From Alistipes communis (GTDB taxonomy: Bacteria; Bacteroidota; Bacteroidia; Bacteroidales; Rikenellaceae), in the NCBI RefSeq assembly GCF_006542665.1, contig NZ_AP019735.1:1736001-1800000 (forward strand): 64,000 bases of DNA. Direction: 5' to 3'. The notes under the pieces are model-generated. The model had not been told where the DNA came from and ran no database searches. It was given only the letters and a program-made list of their open reading frames with translations. This document shows, piece by piece, positions 31,433 through 39,023 of the stretch. The position numbers were made by a program, and so were the translations under genes. Within the stretch, counting starts at the first letter, position 1. Every line of letters starts with the position of its first letter.

Positions 31433-33127
31433 TTAGAATCGGAAAATCAGCGACATGGCCACATTGTGCCGTTTCGACTTGGTGTCGAACAACCCCGTGG
31501 TGGTGAAGAAATCGCCCGTCGCATTCTCGATGCTGTAAAAGAGCCGATACTTCGTCTGTTTGTCGGTGACGTTCTGGTAGGCCAGATCGAGCGTCACGTA
31601 GCGCGAAAGGTTGAACCCGACGCCGGCGGTGATGTAGCGGGTCTCGTACGTGAGCGGCGAGTCGTAGTAATGCTCCCTGTTTTTGAACATCGAGTCGGTG
31701 TAGCCCGCGCCTACGCGCAGCGCTATCGTCGGCAGCGGCTTGAACTCGACGCCGGCGCGGATCGTGTTCGTACCCTGGAAAGCCTGTTTGAATTCGGCCT
31801 TGTACTCTTCGGGGTAGGGCTCGAAGCCGTCGGGTGTATTCTTCACGCGGATGCCGTTGTACCAGTCGCGTTCGTAGTCGACCGTAATCAGGCCGAAGTT
31901 CCCGAAGGTGTAGGAGATGCCGAACAGCAGGCGCGCCGGCGAGGTGAAGCACCACGAGTTGCTGCCCATATCGTCCTGATAGGGCGTACCGTCCTGATTG
32001 ATCTCTGTCTTTTCGGTGGCGTTGTTGTACATCTGTGTCGTGATGTCGCCGTAGTAGCTGCGTTCGAGCGAATAGTAGGTCGGCGTATGGAATGCCACGC
32101 CGATGCGCAGGCTTTCGATCGGCCGGACGGTTACGCCCAGTTTGAAATTGACGCCCGAACCGTCGAGCACCGATTTCTGGTAGAGGTCGGCGTAGTCCAG
32201 CTGCGTTTCGAGCTCCTCGCCGGCTGAATTAATTGCCTGGCCGTGGTCGTAGCGGTAATCCTCGCCGTAGTAGACGCCCGTGGCCTTGTGTACGCTCTGG
32301 ATGCCGATCGTGGCGCCGATATAGACGATGTTGTTCAGATTGGCGCCCGCCGAGATGGTGAACTCGTTGATCGAACCCGAATTGACGACGTCCATGTAAT
32401 GGAGGATCGACGCGTTGCTACCGATGCAGTCGGGAACATAGGTGGGCTTTTCCTCCTGTGTCTCGGGATCGGTATAGAAGTGGCGGCTGATCATAAAACC
32501 GTTGTAACCCAGCACTGCCGGCCAGTAATAGGGATTGACATTATAGCCCAATTCGTCGTTGCCGTTGGGAAAGATGCCGGCCTGTCCGAGCTGCTGCCCG
32601 AAGATGTCGGCGATCGTCGGCGCCCATACCGAACCTCCGGCATAGGGCGTATCGGTCTTGTAGGAGTAGCGGCTGTTGAAATCCGCGATGCGGTTCAGCC
32701 CGATGCCCACCGTGAAGCTGGTGAGCGTGCCCGTCCCTTCGTAGGCGTTGAGCGCCGCGCCGAAGTTGGCCATCGAAAAGCGGTTCTTGCCGTTCTTGGC
32801 ATAGGACATCGTGCCGGGCGTCTCCGACGACTGGAAGGTCATCATCGGCGTCAGCGCGATTTCGTTGCGGCGGTACATGCCCAGCCCCGCCGGATTGATC
32901 GACATCGAAGCCAAGTCGGCTCCCAGCGAGGTGAAGGCTCCGCCGAGCGCCATCGAGCGGGCCGTGCCCAATGCCTGCGGCTGCGACATCTGCGCCATTT
33001 CGCCGGCCAATACGCCGTCCTGGTTCAGTACGGCGCCGCCGAAGGCCAGTGTCCCGCGCTGCTGCGCCTGCAACGATCCTGTCGCAACCAGTGCGGCCGC
33101 CCATATTGCAATCTGTAACTTTCTCAT
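31433..33127 (-). CDS. FadL/TodX-like outer-membrane channel (OMPP1 family)
   Basis: The 564-residue protein has a signal peptide (MRKLQIAIWAAALVATGSLQAQ). The N-terminal hatch region carries QALGTARSMALGGAFTSLGADLASMSINPAGLGMYRRNE, here seen in parts (ARSMALGGAFTSLGAD, SINPAGLGMYRR), a hallmark of FadL-type channels. It ends in a barrel whose last residue is phenylalanine (SLIFRF). The family takes up hydrophobic compounds. The start at 33127 is chosen over the longer open frame because it begins the signal peptide. The low-complexity lipoprotein gene ends 30 bases upstream, so they may be co-transcribed. Confidence 0.88.
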   Translation of the reverse strand: MRKLQIAIWAAALVATGSLQAQQRGTLAFGGAVLNQDGVLAGEMAQMSQPQALGTARSMALGGAFTSLGADLASMSINPAGLGMYRRNEIALTPMMTFQSSETPGTMSYAKNGKNRFSMANFGAALNAYEGTGTLTSFTVGIGLNRIADFNSRYSYKTDTPYAGGSVWAPTIADIFGQQLGQAGIFPNGNDELGYNVNPYYWPAVLGYNGFMISRHFYTDPETQEEKPTYVPDCIGSNASILHYMDVVNSGSINEFTISAGANLNNIVYIGATIGIQSVHKATGVYYGEDYRYDHGQAINSAGEELETQLDYADLYQKSVLDGSGVNFKLGVTVRPIESLRIGVAFHTPTYYSLERSYYGDITTQMYNNATEKTEINQDGTPYQDDMGSNSWCFTSPARLLFGISYTFGNFGLITVDYERDWYNGIRVKNTPDGFEPYPEEYKAEFKQAFQGTNTIRAGVEFKPLPTIALRVGAGYTDSMFKNREHYYDSPLTYETRYITAGVGFNLSRYVTLDLAYQNVTDKQTKYRLFYSIENATGDFFTTTGLFDTKSKRHNVAMSLIFRF

Positions 33128-33157
33128 AATCCGATGCTGTTTAACTCGGTTGAACAT

Positions 33158-34279
33158 TTAACGCCCCCGGAATCCGCGGCTGCCGCCCGACGAGGTGCCG
33201 CCTCCGCTTCCGCCGCGCGAACCGCCCCCGCTGTTGTAGCTTCCGCTGCGGCTTCCGCCGCGCGAGCCGCTGTTGAACGAACTGCCCGAATTGTTGCGGT
33301 AGGTGCTGTTGCTGCGGTAGCTGTTCTCGCGTTCGTTGTAGCTGTTATTGTTGTACGTGTTCCCGTTGCCGCGGTAGACATTGCTGCTGTTGTTGCTGCG
33401 GCCGCCGCTGTTGTAGTAGACGCCGCCGCTGTTGTTGCGGTTGCTGTTGTAGCTTCCGCCGCGCGATCCGCTCCCCGACGTGCCGTAGTTGCGGTAGCTG
33501 CCGTTGCGCGACGGCGTACCGTAGCTGCGGTAGTTGCGCGGGATCGATCCGTTGTTGTTGAGCCGGTAGTTGGGACGCGGGCGATAGTAATGCGGGTGTC
33601 CCCAGTGCGGATGCCCCCAGTACGGATAGTAGCCTCCGTACCAATAGCTGTGGTTCCACCACGGATTGTACCAGCCTCCCCAGCCCCAATAGGGGCCGTA
33701 CCCCCAGCCGTAATAGGGCCAGCCGTAGCCCCAACTGCTGTACCAGCTGCCGTAGATGCCGGCCATATACCCCGCCGCGAAGCCGGTGGCCAGTCCCCAC
33801 GTGCCGAACATCGAAGTGATGTATTTGGGTTCTACCCACACTTCGTCGCCCATGACGATGATGTTGTAGAAGGCCGGATCGTAGGCCGTCAGGTAGTTGA
33901 ACGTTCCGCTGTAACGGAGGTTCCAGTAGCTCGACGGCATCTTGTAGGTGGGCGATTCGAAGCCCCGCAGCCGTCGTTCGTAGGCGCTTTCGTAGTCGTC
34001 CACCACCAGATCGTCGAAGTCGTTCGAGCCGTAGTAGCGGTTTTCGGCGTCGTCGGCCTGCGCCTGCGCCATGAGGGCCTCCCATTTGGCGCGGCGTGCC
34101 TCCGCTTCGGCTTTTTCTGCCTCGGCCTTGGCCTTTTCGCGTTGTGCGATCTTCGTCTTATTGTGGATGCCGTAGAGGTCGTCGCCCGCGTATCCCTCCG
34201 ATTGGTAGTACGCAGAGGAACAGCCTGTCGTCAGCAGTGCCAGCAACAGTAGTCCGATCCCTGTTTTCATTGTTTTCAT
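33158..34279 (-). CDS. Lipoprotein with aromatic/His-rich middle and Asn/Ser/Gly-rich tail
   Basis: The 373-residue protein has a lipoprotein signal (LLLLALLTTGCSSAYY). Charged helix follows (about 40-75, repeats of KAKAEAEKAEAEARRAKWE), then a folded-looking part (75-165). Next comes a segment extremely rich in Tyr, Trp, Gly, Pro and His (about 166-240, with repeats such as GWGYGPYWGWGG and WGHPHWGHPHYY). The last 130 residues are almost only Asn, Ser, Gly, Arg and Tyr. Such tails are probably disordered or adhesive. No function is known to me. The encoding DNA is full of near-repeats, so indels are likely between strains. Confidence 0.8.
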   Translation of the reverse strand: MKTMKTGIGLLLLALLTTGCSSAYYQSEGYAGDDLYGIHNKTKIAQREKAKAEAEKAEAEARRAKWEALMAQAQADDAENRYYGSNDFDDLVVDDYESAYERRLRGFESPTYKMPSSYWNLRYSGTFNYLTAYDPAFYNIIVMGDEVWVEPKYITSMFGTWGLATGFAAGYMAGIYGSWYSSWGYGWPYYGWGYGPYWGWGGWYNPWWNHSYWYGGYYPYWGHPHWGHPHYYRPRPNYRLNNNGSIPRNYRSYGTPSRNGSYRNYGTSGSGSRGGSYNSNRNNSGGVYYNSGGRSNNSSNVYRGNGNTYNNNSYNERENSYRSNSTYRNNSGSSFNSGSRGGSRSGSYNSGGGSRGGSGGGTSSGGSRGFRGR

Positions 34280-34356
34280 GGTGCGTACGTTTTGAGTAGT
34301 TTGTCTGTGTGTTTAACGAAAACCGTACCGGGTTTAGTATCGAAACGGTTTCCTAA

Positions 34357-34364
34357 CAAAGGTA
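34357..34364 (-). promoter_or_regulatory. -7 box for the lipoprotein/FadL pair
   Basis: TACCTTTG on the minus strand, 77 bases before the ATG at 34279. Confidence 0.5.
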
Positions 34365-34510
34365 GGAATTATTTTCGATAACCGTCCGGTTTCATTCATA
34401 TAAACGCGTGCGGGGCGCGGATACTGCACGGATCGGTGGGTACGAGGCGCGAATTTCCGCTTTCGGACAACTTTTTTATCGTGAAAAAGAACAATCTGAG
34501 AAATTTTGTT

Positions 34511-34518
34511 TATATTTG
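34511..34518 (+). promoter_or_regulatory. -7 box for the tRNA-Ser pair
   Basis: TATATTTG about 75 bases before the first tRNA; no clear -33 element at 19 bases. Confidence 0.55.
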
Positions 34519-34593
34519 CAGCCCCGAAAGGATGATAAACGTCGCTCCCGACGGGGCCGGAAGGCGGGGCTTCCCCCGTTTCGCGGCGATTTT

Positions 34594-34680
34594 GGAGAGA
34601 TGCCGGAGTGGTCGATCGGGCCGCACTCGAAATGCGGTGTACGGGCAACTGTACCGGGGGTTCGAATCCCTCTCTCTCCG
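34594..34680 (+). tRNA. tRNA-Ser (anticodon CGA)
   Basis: 87 bases. The acceptor arms GGAGAGA and TCTCTCC pair, with discriminator G at 34680. The anticodon stem CCGCA/TGCGG encloses the loop CTCGAAA, so the anticodon is CGA. A long variable arm (GTACGGGCAACTGTAC) and the T-loop GGTTCGAATCC fit class II tRNA-Ser. The 3' CCA is not encoded. Confidence 0.95.
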
Positions 34681-34725
34681 CAAAGAATCAACCGGTCGGA
34701 TGGTTGGTTCTTTTTTTTGATTCGG

Positions 34726-34813
34726 GGAAAGGTGCAGGAGTGGTTGAACTGGCCCGCCTGGAAAGCGAGTAAACCCCTAAAGGGTTTCAGGGGTTCGAAT
34801 CCCCTCCTTTCCG
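34726..34813 (+). tRNA. tRNA-Ser (anticodon GGA)
   Basis: 88 bases. Acceptor arms GGAAAGG and CCTTTCC, discriminator G. The anticodon loop CTGGAAA gives GGA; its stem has one C-A mismatch (CCCGC against GCGAG). A long variable arm (AACCCCTAAAGGGTTT region) and T-loop GGTTCGAATCC are present. CCA is not encoded. It lies 45 bases after the first tRNA-Ser, so both are probably cut from one precursor. Confidence 0.95.
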
Positions 34814-34827
34814 CAAGCCGGTAGGCG

Positions 34828-34860
34828 AAAAGTCCGTGAACGAAGTTCGCGGACTTTTTT
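34828..34860 (+). terminator. Terminator of the tRNA-Ser transcript
   Basis: AAAGTCCGTGAAC-GAA-GTTCGCGGACTTT followed by T. Confidence 0.85.
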
Positions 34861-34902
34861 ATTTGACGCGCAACCGAATTTATTCGGAATTGCGCGTCAA
34901 AT
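34861..34902. repeat. Long perfect inverted repeat
   Basis: ATTTGACGCGCAA (34861-34873) and its exact complement (34890-34902) enclose a second stem CCGAA-TTTA-TTCGG. The whole forms one long hairpin directly after the tRNA terminator. Confidence 0.85.
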
Positions 34903-34931
34903 AAAAAGTTCGCCGTTGCCGGCGACTTTTT
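34903..34931. terminator. Bidirectional terminator-like hairpin
   Basis: AAAAAGT-T-CGCCG-TTGC-CGGCG-ACTTTTT, with A and T runs on both sides. Confidence 0.75.
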
Positions 34932-34964
34932 GCCTGCCGGCGGCGGCAGGGCAAGCCGGCAGGC
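34932..34964. repeat. GC-rich inverted repeat
   Basis: GCCTGCCGGC (34932-34941) and GCCGGCAGGC (34955-34964). It is the fourth hairpin in a row after the tRNA pair. Confidence 0.75.
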
Positions 34965-35088
34965 AGGGGAAAGGCGCCGCGCCCGCAGGTGCGCAGGCCG
35001 ATCTCCGTGAATATCGCCTGCATCTCCGGTTCTGGCCGCAAAATTCTGTTCGCAAAGACTCCGTCCGCATTTTCCTGCAACGGATATG

Positions 35089-35448
35089 TCATCCCGACTC
35101 CCGTTCGAGATACTCCCGTAACACGCGCGCGTGGTTCTCCTCCGCATTTTTGGAGGCGTAGAGAAGCGTCGCGCACGGTTCCTTTTCGATCTTTGCGACG
35201 AACGCCCTCACGGCGGGCGACGCCGCCAGTTCGTGCAGATACCGTCTGCGGAACTCTTCCCAACGGCCTTGCGGGTCGGCATGGAACCATCTCCGGAGGG
35301 GAGCGGAGGGCGCGATCTCCTTCGCCCACAGGTCGTAGTGCAACGCCTCCTTGCGGATGCCGCGCGGCCAGAGTTTGTCGACCAGCACCCGCAGTCCGTC
35401 CGTGTCCGTTGCGGGTTCGTAGACCCGCTTGATTGCGATTCGTGTCAT
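35089..35448 (-). CDS. DUF488 family protein (YeaO-like)
   Basis: The protein has 119 residues from the ATG at 35448. Family hallmarks are IAIKRVYEPATDTDGLRVLVDKLWPRGI, here in parts (KRVYEP, DGLRVLVDKLWPRG), then LWAKEIAPSAPLRRWFHADP and TLLYASKNAEENHARVL with the conserved Asn and His. Function is unknown; the fold is related to rhodanese-like or Rossmann-like small proteins. The start fits the family. It is a single gene, convergent with the hairpin array. Confidence 0.9.
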   Translation of the reverse strand: MTRIAIKRVYEPATDTDGLRVLVDKLWPRGIRKEALHYDLWAKEIAPSAPLRRWFHADPQGRWEEFRRRYLHELAASPAVRAFVAKIEKEPCATLLYASKNAEENHARVLREYLERESG

Positions 35449-35539
35449 GTCCTGTCTGTGATTTCGATATACGGTTTCGGACAAGAAATATACCTCTTTT
35501 TTCGGATGCGCCCGTTTTCTGTCGCGAACGGGCTGAATC

Positions 35540-36892
35540 TCAGGTTCCCTGCTTTTCCGAAGGGTCCGTATGCAGGGGAGCGGTCTCCATCGTCGCCAGG
35601 TCGGCTTTTCCGGAAGCGGCGATGCCGTTGAGGAGGACGTCGCGGGCGCCCGTGCGCTGGAATGCATAGAGTTCGAAGGCCGGTAATACGGCGACGAAGT
35701 GCTCCATAATCTCAGCTTGAATGGATTCGTAGCTCGGCCAGTTCTTGTCGGAGGAGAAGCAGTAGATCTGGACCGGCAGTCCGTTCTCCGTCGCGGGCAG
35801 CGTCCGGACCATCAGCAGCAGGTCGCGGCTGACGAAGGGGTGCCGGCGCAGGTACAACGCCATGTAGGCCCGTAGCAGACCGAGATTCGTCTCGATTGTC
35901 CCGTTGACCAGTCCGTCGGGATTCTCCGTGTTGGCGACCTTGCCCTCGGCCGCCTGCCGCTGTTTTTCGGCGATGAATTGCGCCAGTTCTTCGTCGAAAG
36001 CCTTCATCCGTTCCAGAAATTCGGGCGTGCAGGGTTTGATGCAGTCGAGTTTGAGTGTGTATTCGCGCATGATGCGGCGTCCGCCCGAATCGCTCATGCC
36101 CCGCCAGTTGACGAACGATCCGGAGACCAGCGAGTACGGAGGTACGGTGACGATCGTATTGTCGAAATTCTGGACTTTGATGACCGTCAGCGAGATGTCG
36201 GTCACGGTGCCGTTGATGCCGTTCTGGGGCATCTCGATCCAGTCGCCGATGCGCAGCATGTCGTTCTCGGAGATCATCACGCCCGCGACCAGCCCCAGGA
36301 TAGGGTCCTTGAATACCAGCATCAGGACGGCCGTGAAGGCGCCCAGCCCCGTAATCAGGTTGACCGGCGACTTGTCGATCAGGATCGAGACGACGACGAT
36401 GACCACGACGCAGGAGAAGATCACCTGAAAGATCTGGATGAATCCCTTGATCGGACGGTTTTTCAACTGTCCGTCGTTTTTCAGCGTGTCGCCCACGGTG
36501 TTCAGGATCGCGTTGACGGAGATCATCAGCACGATGAAGAAGTAGATCCACGTGACCCGTTCGCTTACGGTGAACCATGCGGAGTCGGTGGCGAAGGCGA
36601 AGGGCAGCAGCGCGGAGACGATCAGGGGCGGAATGAGCGCCGTCGATTTGCGGAAGACGCTGTACCGGAACAGCGAATCGAAGAAATCGAGGTGTTTGCG
36701 TTTGAGGATTTTCCTGGCCGCGCGGACGAGCAGGAGGTGGACGACGGCCGCCACGACGAACGCGATCGTGACGATGCACACGAGAAACAGGATCTCGTCC
36801 AGTTTGTCGAGCAGGTGGCGCGGAATGCCTATCCATGAAAGGAGGTTTTTGATGCCGAGCAACAGGGTTCGGGCGAATTCGTTCGTATTCAT
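35540..36892 (-). CDS. Mechanosensitive ion channel, MscS family (YbdG-like)
   Basis: The protein has 450 residues from the ATG at 36892. Membrane segments lie at about 28-50, 78-98, 108-130 and 150-172, and the MscS pore helix is near 175-205 (ITGLGAFTAVLMLVFKDPILGLVAGVMI, seen in parts). The beta domain follows with GDWIEMPQNGINGTVTDISL and VPPYSLVSGSFVNW. The long C-terminal domain and extra N-terminal segments match the YbdG subgroup. It opens under membrane tension to release solutes on osmotic downshock. The longer open frame upstream is rejected for lack of a start. Confidence 0.93.
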   Translation of the reverse strand: MNTNEFARTLLLGIKNLLSWIGIPRHLLDKLDEILFLVCIVTIAFVVAAVVHLLLVRAARKILKRKHLDFFDSLFRYSVFRKSTALIPPLIVSALLPFAFATDSAWFTVSERVTWIYFFIVLMISVNAILNTVGDTLKNDGQLKNRPIKGFIQIFQVIFSCVVVIVVVSILIDKSPVNLITGLGAFTAVLMLVFKDPILGLVAGVMISENDMLRIGDWIEMPQNGINGTVTDISLTVIKVQNFDNTIVTVPPYSLVSGSFVNWRGMSDSGGRRIMREYTLKLDCIKPCTPEFLERMKAFDEELAQFIAEKQRQAAEGKVANTENPDGLVNGTIETNLGLLRAYMALYLRRHPFVSRDLLLMVRTLPATENGLPVQIYCFSSDKNWPSYESIQAEIMEHFVAVLPAFELYAFQRTGARDVLLNGIAASGKADLATMETAPLHTDPSEKQGT

Positions 36893-37054
36893 ATCGGTTC
36901 GGTAAGCGGCACGTCTTTCGGCGGGCGGCGGGGCGTTTTCCCTGCCGGAACGCAAAGAATATGCCTTACCCGAAACGGGATCGCAGCCGAAACGCTCCGG
37001 CGGATTTTCAGGCGGTACCACCGCCTGCGGGATACGAGTTTCGGTTGAAAAGCG

Positions 37055-37062
37055 TATCTTTG
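37055..37062 (+). promoter_or_regulatory. -7 box for the flavin reductase gene
   Basis: TATCTTTG, 35 bases before the ATG at 37098. Confidence 0.55.
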
Positions 37063-37097
37063 CCGTGCGGCCGCTCACATGCGGCGCCCGACGGACG

Positions 37098-37694
37098 ATG
37101 AAAGAGAGTTGGAAACCCGGCACGATGATCTATCCGCTGCCGGCCGTGCTGGTGGGGTGCGGCGATGCGCCCGACAACTGGAACCTGCTGACTGTGGCGT
37201 GGACGGGGACGGTCTGCACCGCACCGCCGATGTGTTACGTCTCGGTGCGTCCCGAACGCCACTCCCATGCATTGATCGCGCGCACGGGCGAGTTCACGAT
37301 CAACCTCACCACGGCTGCCATGGCGCGTGCCGTCGACTGGTGCGGCGTCCGTTCGGGTCGCGACTACGATAAATTCCGCGAGACGGGACTCACGCCCCTG
37401 CGCGGCGCGGTCGTGGCGGCTCCGGCGTTGGAGGAGTCGCCCGTCGTCGTCGAGTGCCGCGTGCGGCAGATCCTGCCGCTCGGGTCGCACGACATGTTTC
37501 TGGCGGAGGTCGTCAACGTGCTGGTCGACGACCGCTACATCGATTCCGCCACGGGGCGTTTCGATCTGGAACGAGCGGGGCTGGTGGCCTATTCGCACGG
37601 CGAATATTTCCGGCTGGGCGAGCTGATCGGCCATTTCGGCTGGTCGGTGCGGCGCCGCAAGATCATCGTCCGCGAACGAAAAGGCCGTCGCTGA
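37098..37694 (+). CDS. Flavin reductase-like FMN-binding protein
   Basis: The 198-residue protein starts at ATG 37098 (MKESWKPGTMIYPLPAVLVGC). The split-barrel flavin-binding fold is shown by NLLTVAWTGTVCTAPPMCYVSVRPERHS, here in parts (LTVAWTGTVC, PPMCYVSVRPERHSHALI), then GEFTINLTTAAMARAVDWCG and KFRETGLTP. Such proteins bind FMN and act as flavin or ferric reductases or related redox proteins. The exact reaction is uncertain. It is a single gene; a hairpin covers its stop codon. Confidence 0.9.
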   Translation: MKESWKPGTMIYPLPAVLVGCGDAPDNWNLLTVAWTGTVCTAPPMCYVSVRPERHSHALIARTGEFTINLTTAAMARAVDWCGVRSGRDYDKFRETGLTPLRGAVVAAPALEESPVVVECRVRQILPLGSHDMFLAEVVNVLVDDRYIDSATGRFDLERAGLVAYSHGEYFRLGELIGHFGWSVRRRKIIVRERKGRR

Positions 37695-37705
37695 ACGACG
37701 GCCTT
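37681..37705 (+). terminator. Hairpin overlapping the flavin reductase stop codon
   Basis: AAGGCCGTCG (37681-37690) and CGACGGCCTT (37696-37705) enclose CTGAA, which contains the stop codon TGA. T-run is poor, so terminator strength is unsure. Confidence 0.5.
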
Positions 37706-37724
37706 CCCGAGCGGCTGCCGGCGG

Positions 37725-37852
37725 TCACGGTTCGATTCCGTAGAGGCGCGACCGTTCGCTCTCCGGGTGGTAACGTTCGCCCATCGGCTTTGGAAATAGA
37801 CGGTGAACCGTTCGACCTCCTGCGGCGATTCCCGCAGCGAAACGATCTCCAT
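37725..37852 (-). pseudogene. Remnant of a GNAT-type acetyltransferase with a frameshift
   Basis: From ATG 37852 the frame reads MEIVSLRESPQEVERFTVYF then QSRW, which resembles the N-terminus of a Bacteroidetes GNAT acetyltransferase subgroup with a start like MEIISLREHPE and a YFQSKW block. It then falls out of sense. One frame over, from the same place, the sequence reads GERYHPESERSRLYGIEP and stops at 37725. A one-base change would join the two. Even joined, only about 43 residues remain, against about 150 or more expected. It lies 20 bases past cydB. The homology is recalled, not searched. Confidence 0.4.
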
Positions 37853-37872
37853 AAGCGGTATTCCCTTCCCGA

Positions 37873-39018
37873 TCAGTATTTGTGTTCCGCCTCCTCGACC
37901 TCGCGTTCCGAGATCGGGCGGGTCAACGCCCTCCACGCATACCAGATGTAGGCCGCGACGAAGGGGATCAGCAGCGAGACGACGCTCATCACTTTGAGTG
38001 TGAAGAGACTCGACGAACTGTTGGTGATCGCCAGCGAAGACTGCATGTCCGTCAGCGACGGGTAGTAGCAGGTATCGTTCCAGCCCGCCAGCAGCAGCAG
38101 TGCCAGCACCGTGAGGATCGTTCCCGCGCCGCTGAACCAGATCGCCCGCCGGCTGCCGTTGCGCCCGCCGCTCCAAAGTCCCCACAGCACCGCAGCGACG
38201 CCTGCGAGCAGCACGATAGCGACAGCCGGCATCGCCAGCAGATTGTGCAGGTATTTGTAAGGTTCGATGCTCACCGTGCCGGAGGCAGGGTCGATCGCCC
38301 GACCGTCGGAGCAGAGCAGCCACCCGAAGAAGGCGAGGAACGCGGCCAGAAAGAGCAGCGAATAGCCGCACGACAGGCGTCGCGCACGCAGCCGCAGCGT
38401 CTCGTCGTCGAGATTGTTGAGGAAAAAGTGGAACGCCAGCACCCGCGAAAGGGCGAAGACGGCTACTCCCAGCAGCAGATTGCGTGCGTCCGTCAGCGCT
38501 TCGAGACCGTGCCACGGCGTCGCCCATTGCGATATGGCCGTGTCGCCGCCCACGGCGGCCATGTTCATGCGGTTGACGGTGAACTCCGCGCCGGTGAAGA
38601 ATGTGCCCACGGCGACGCCCAGCAGCAGCGGCCCCGCCACGCCGTTGAGTACCAGAAAGGCCTCGTAGGTGCGTTGGCCGAGTACGTTGGACGGTTTGCG
38701 GCGGTATTCGTAGGAGACGGCCTGCACGACGAAGACCAGCAGAATGGCCATCCAGACGTAGAATGCGCCGCCGAACGATGTCGAGTAGAATAACGGGAAG
38801 GAGGCGAAGAACGCGCCGCCGAAGGTGACGAGCGTCGTGAAGGTGAACTCCCATTTGCGGCCGAGCGCGTTGACGACCAGGTCGCGTTCGGCTTCGGTGC
38901 GCCCCATCGTGTAGAGCAATCCCTGACCGCCCTGTACGAAGAGCAGGAAGACCAGCAACGCCCCCAGCAGGGAGATGAGGAACCACCAATAGTGTTGCAG
39001 AAAGAGCAGTGTGTCCAT
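37873..39018 (-). CDS. cydB: Cytochrome bd oxidase subunit II
   Basis: The 381-residue protein has eight to nine membrane segments and the subunit II start (LLFLQHYWWFLISLLGALLVF, seen in parts) with FVQGGQGLLYTMGRTEAERDLVVNALGRKWEF, typical of Bacteroidetes CydB. With CydA it forms the high-affinity terminal oxidase that reduces oxygen with menaquinol, which allows growth at trace oxygen. It starts five bases after the cydA stop. Confidence 0.96.
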   Translation of the reverse strand: MDTLLFLQHYWWFLISLLGALLVFLLFVQGGQGLLYTMGRTEAERDLVVNALGRKWEFTFTTLVTFGGAFFASFPLFYSTSFGGAFYVWMAILLVFVVQAVSYEYRRKPSNVLGQRTYEAFLVLNGVAGPLLLGVAVGTFFTGAEFTVNRMNMAAVGGDTAISQWATPWHGLEALTDARNLLLGVAVFALSRVLAFHFFLNNLDDETLRLRARRLSCGYSLLFLAAFLAFFGWLLCSDGRAIDPASGTVSIEPYKYLHNLLAMPAVAIVLLAGVAAVLWGLWSGGRNGSRRAIWFSGAGTILTVLALLLLAGWNDTCYYPSLTDMQSSLAITNSSSSLFTLKVMSVVSLLIPFVAAYIWYAWRALTRPISEREVEEAEHKY

Positions 39019-39023
39019 AGTCG

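Noticed and set aside
34594..34964. tRNA-Ser pair considered as a prophage or island attachment site
   Set aside because: No integrase, no duplicated tRNA 3' end and no foreign-looking genes nearby.
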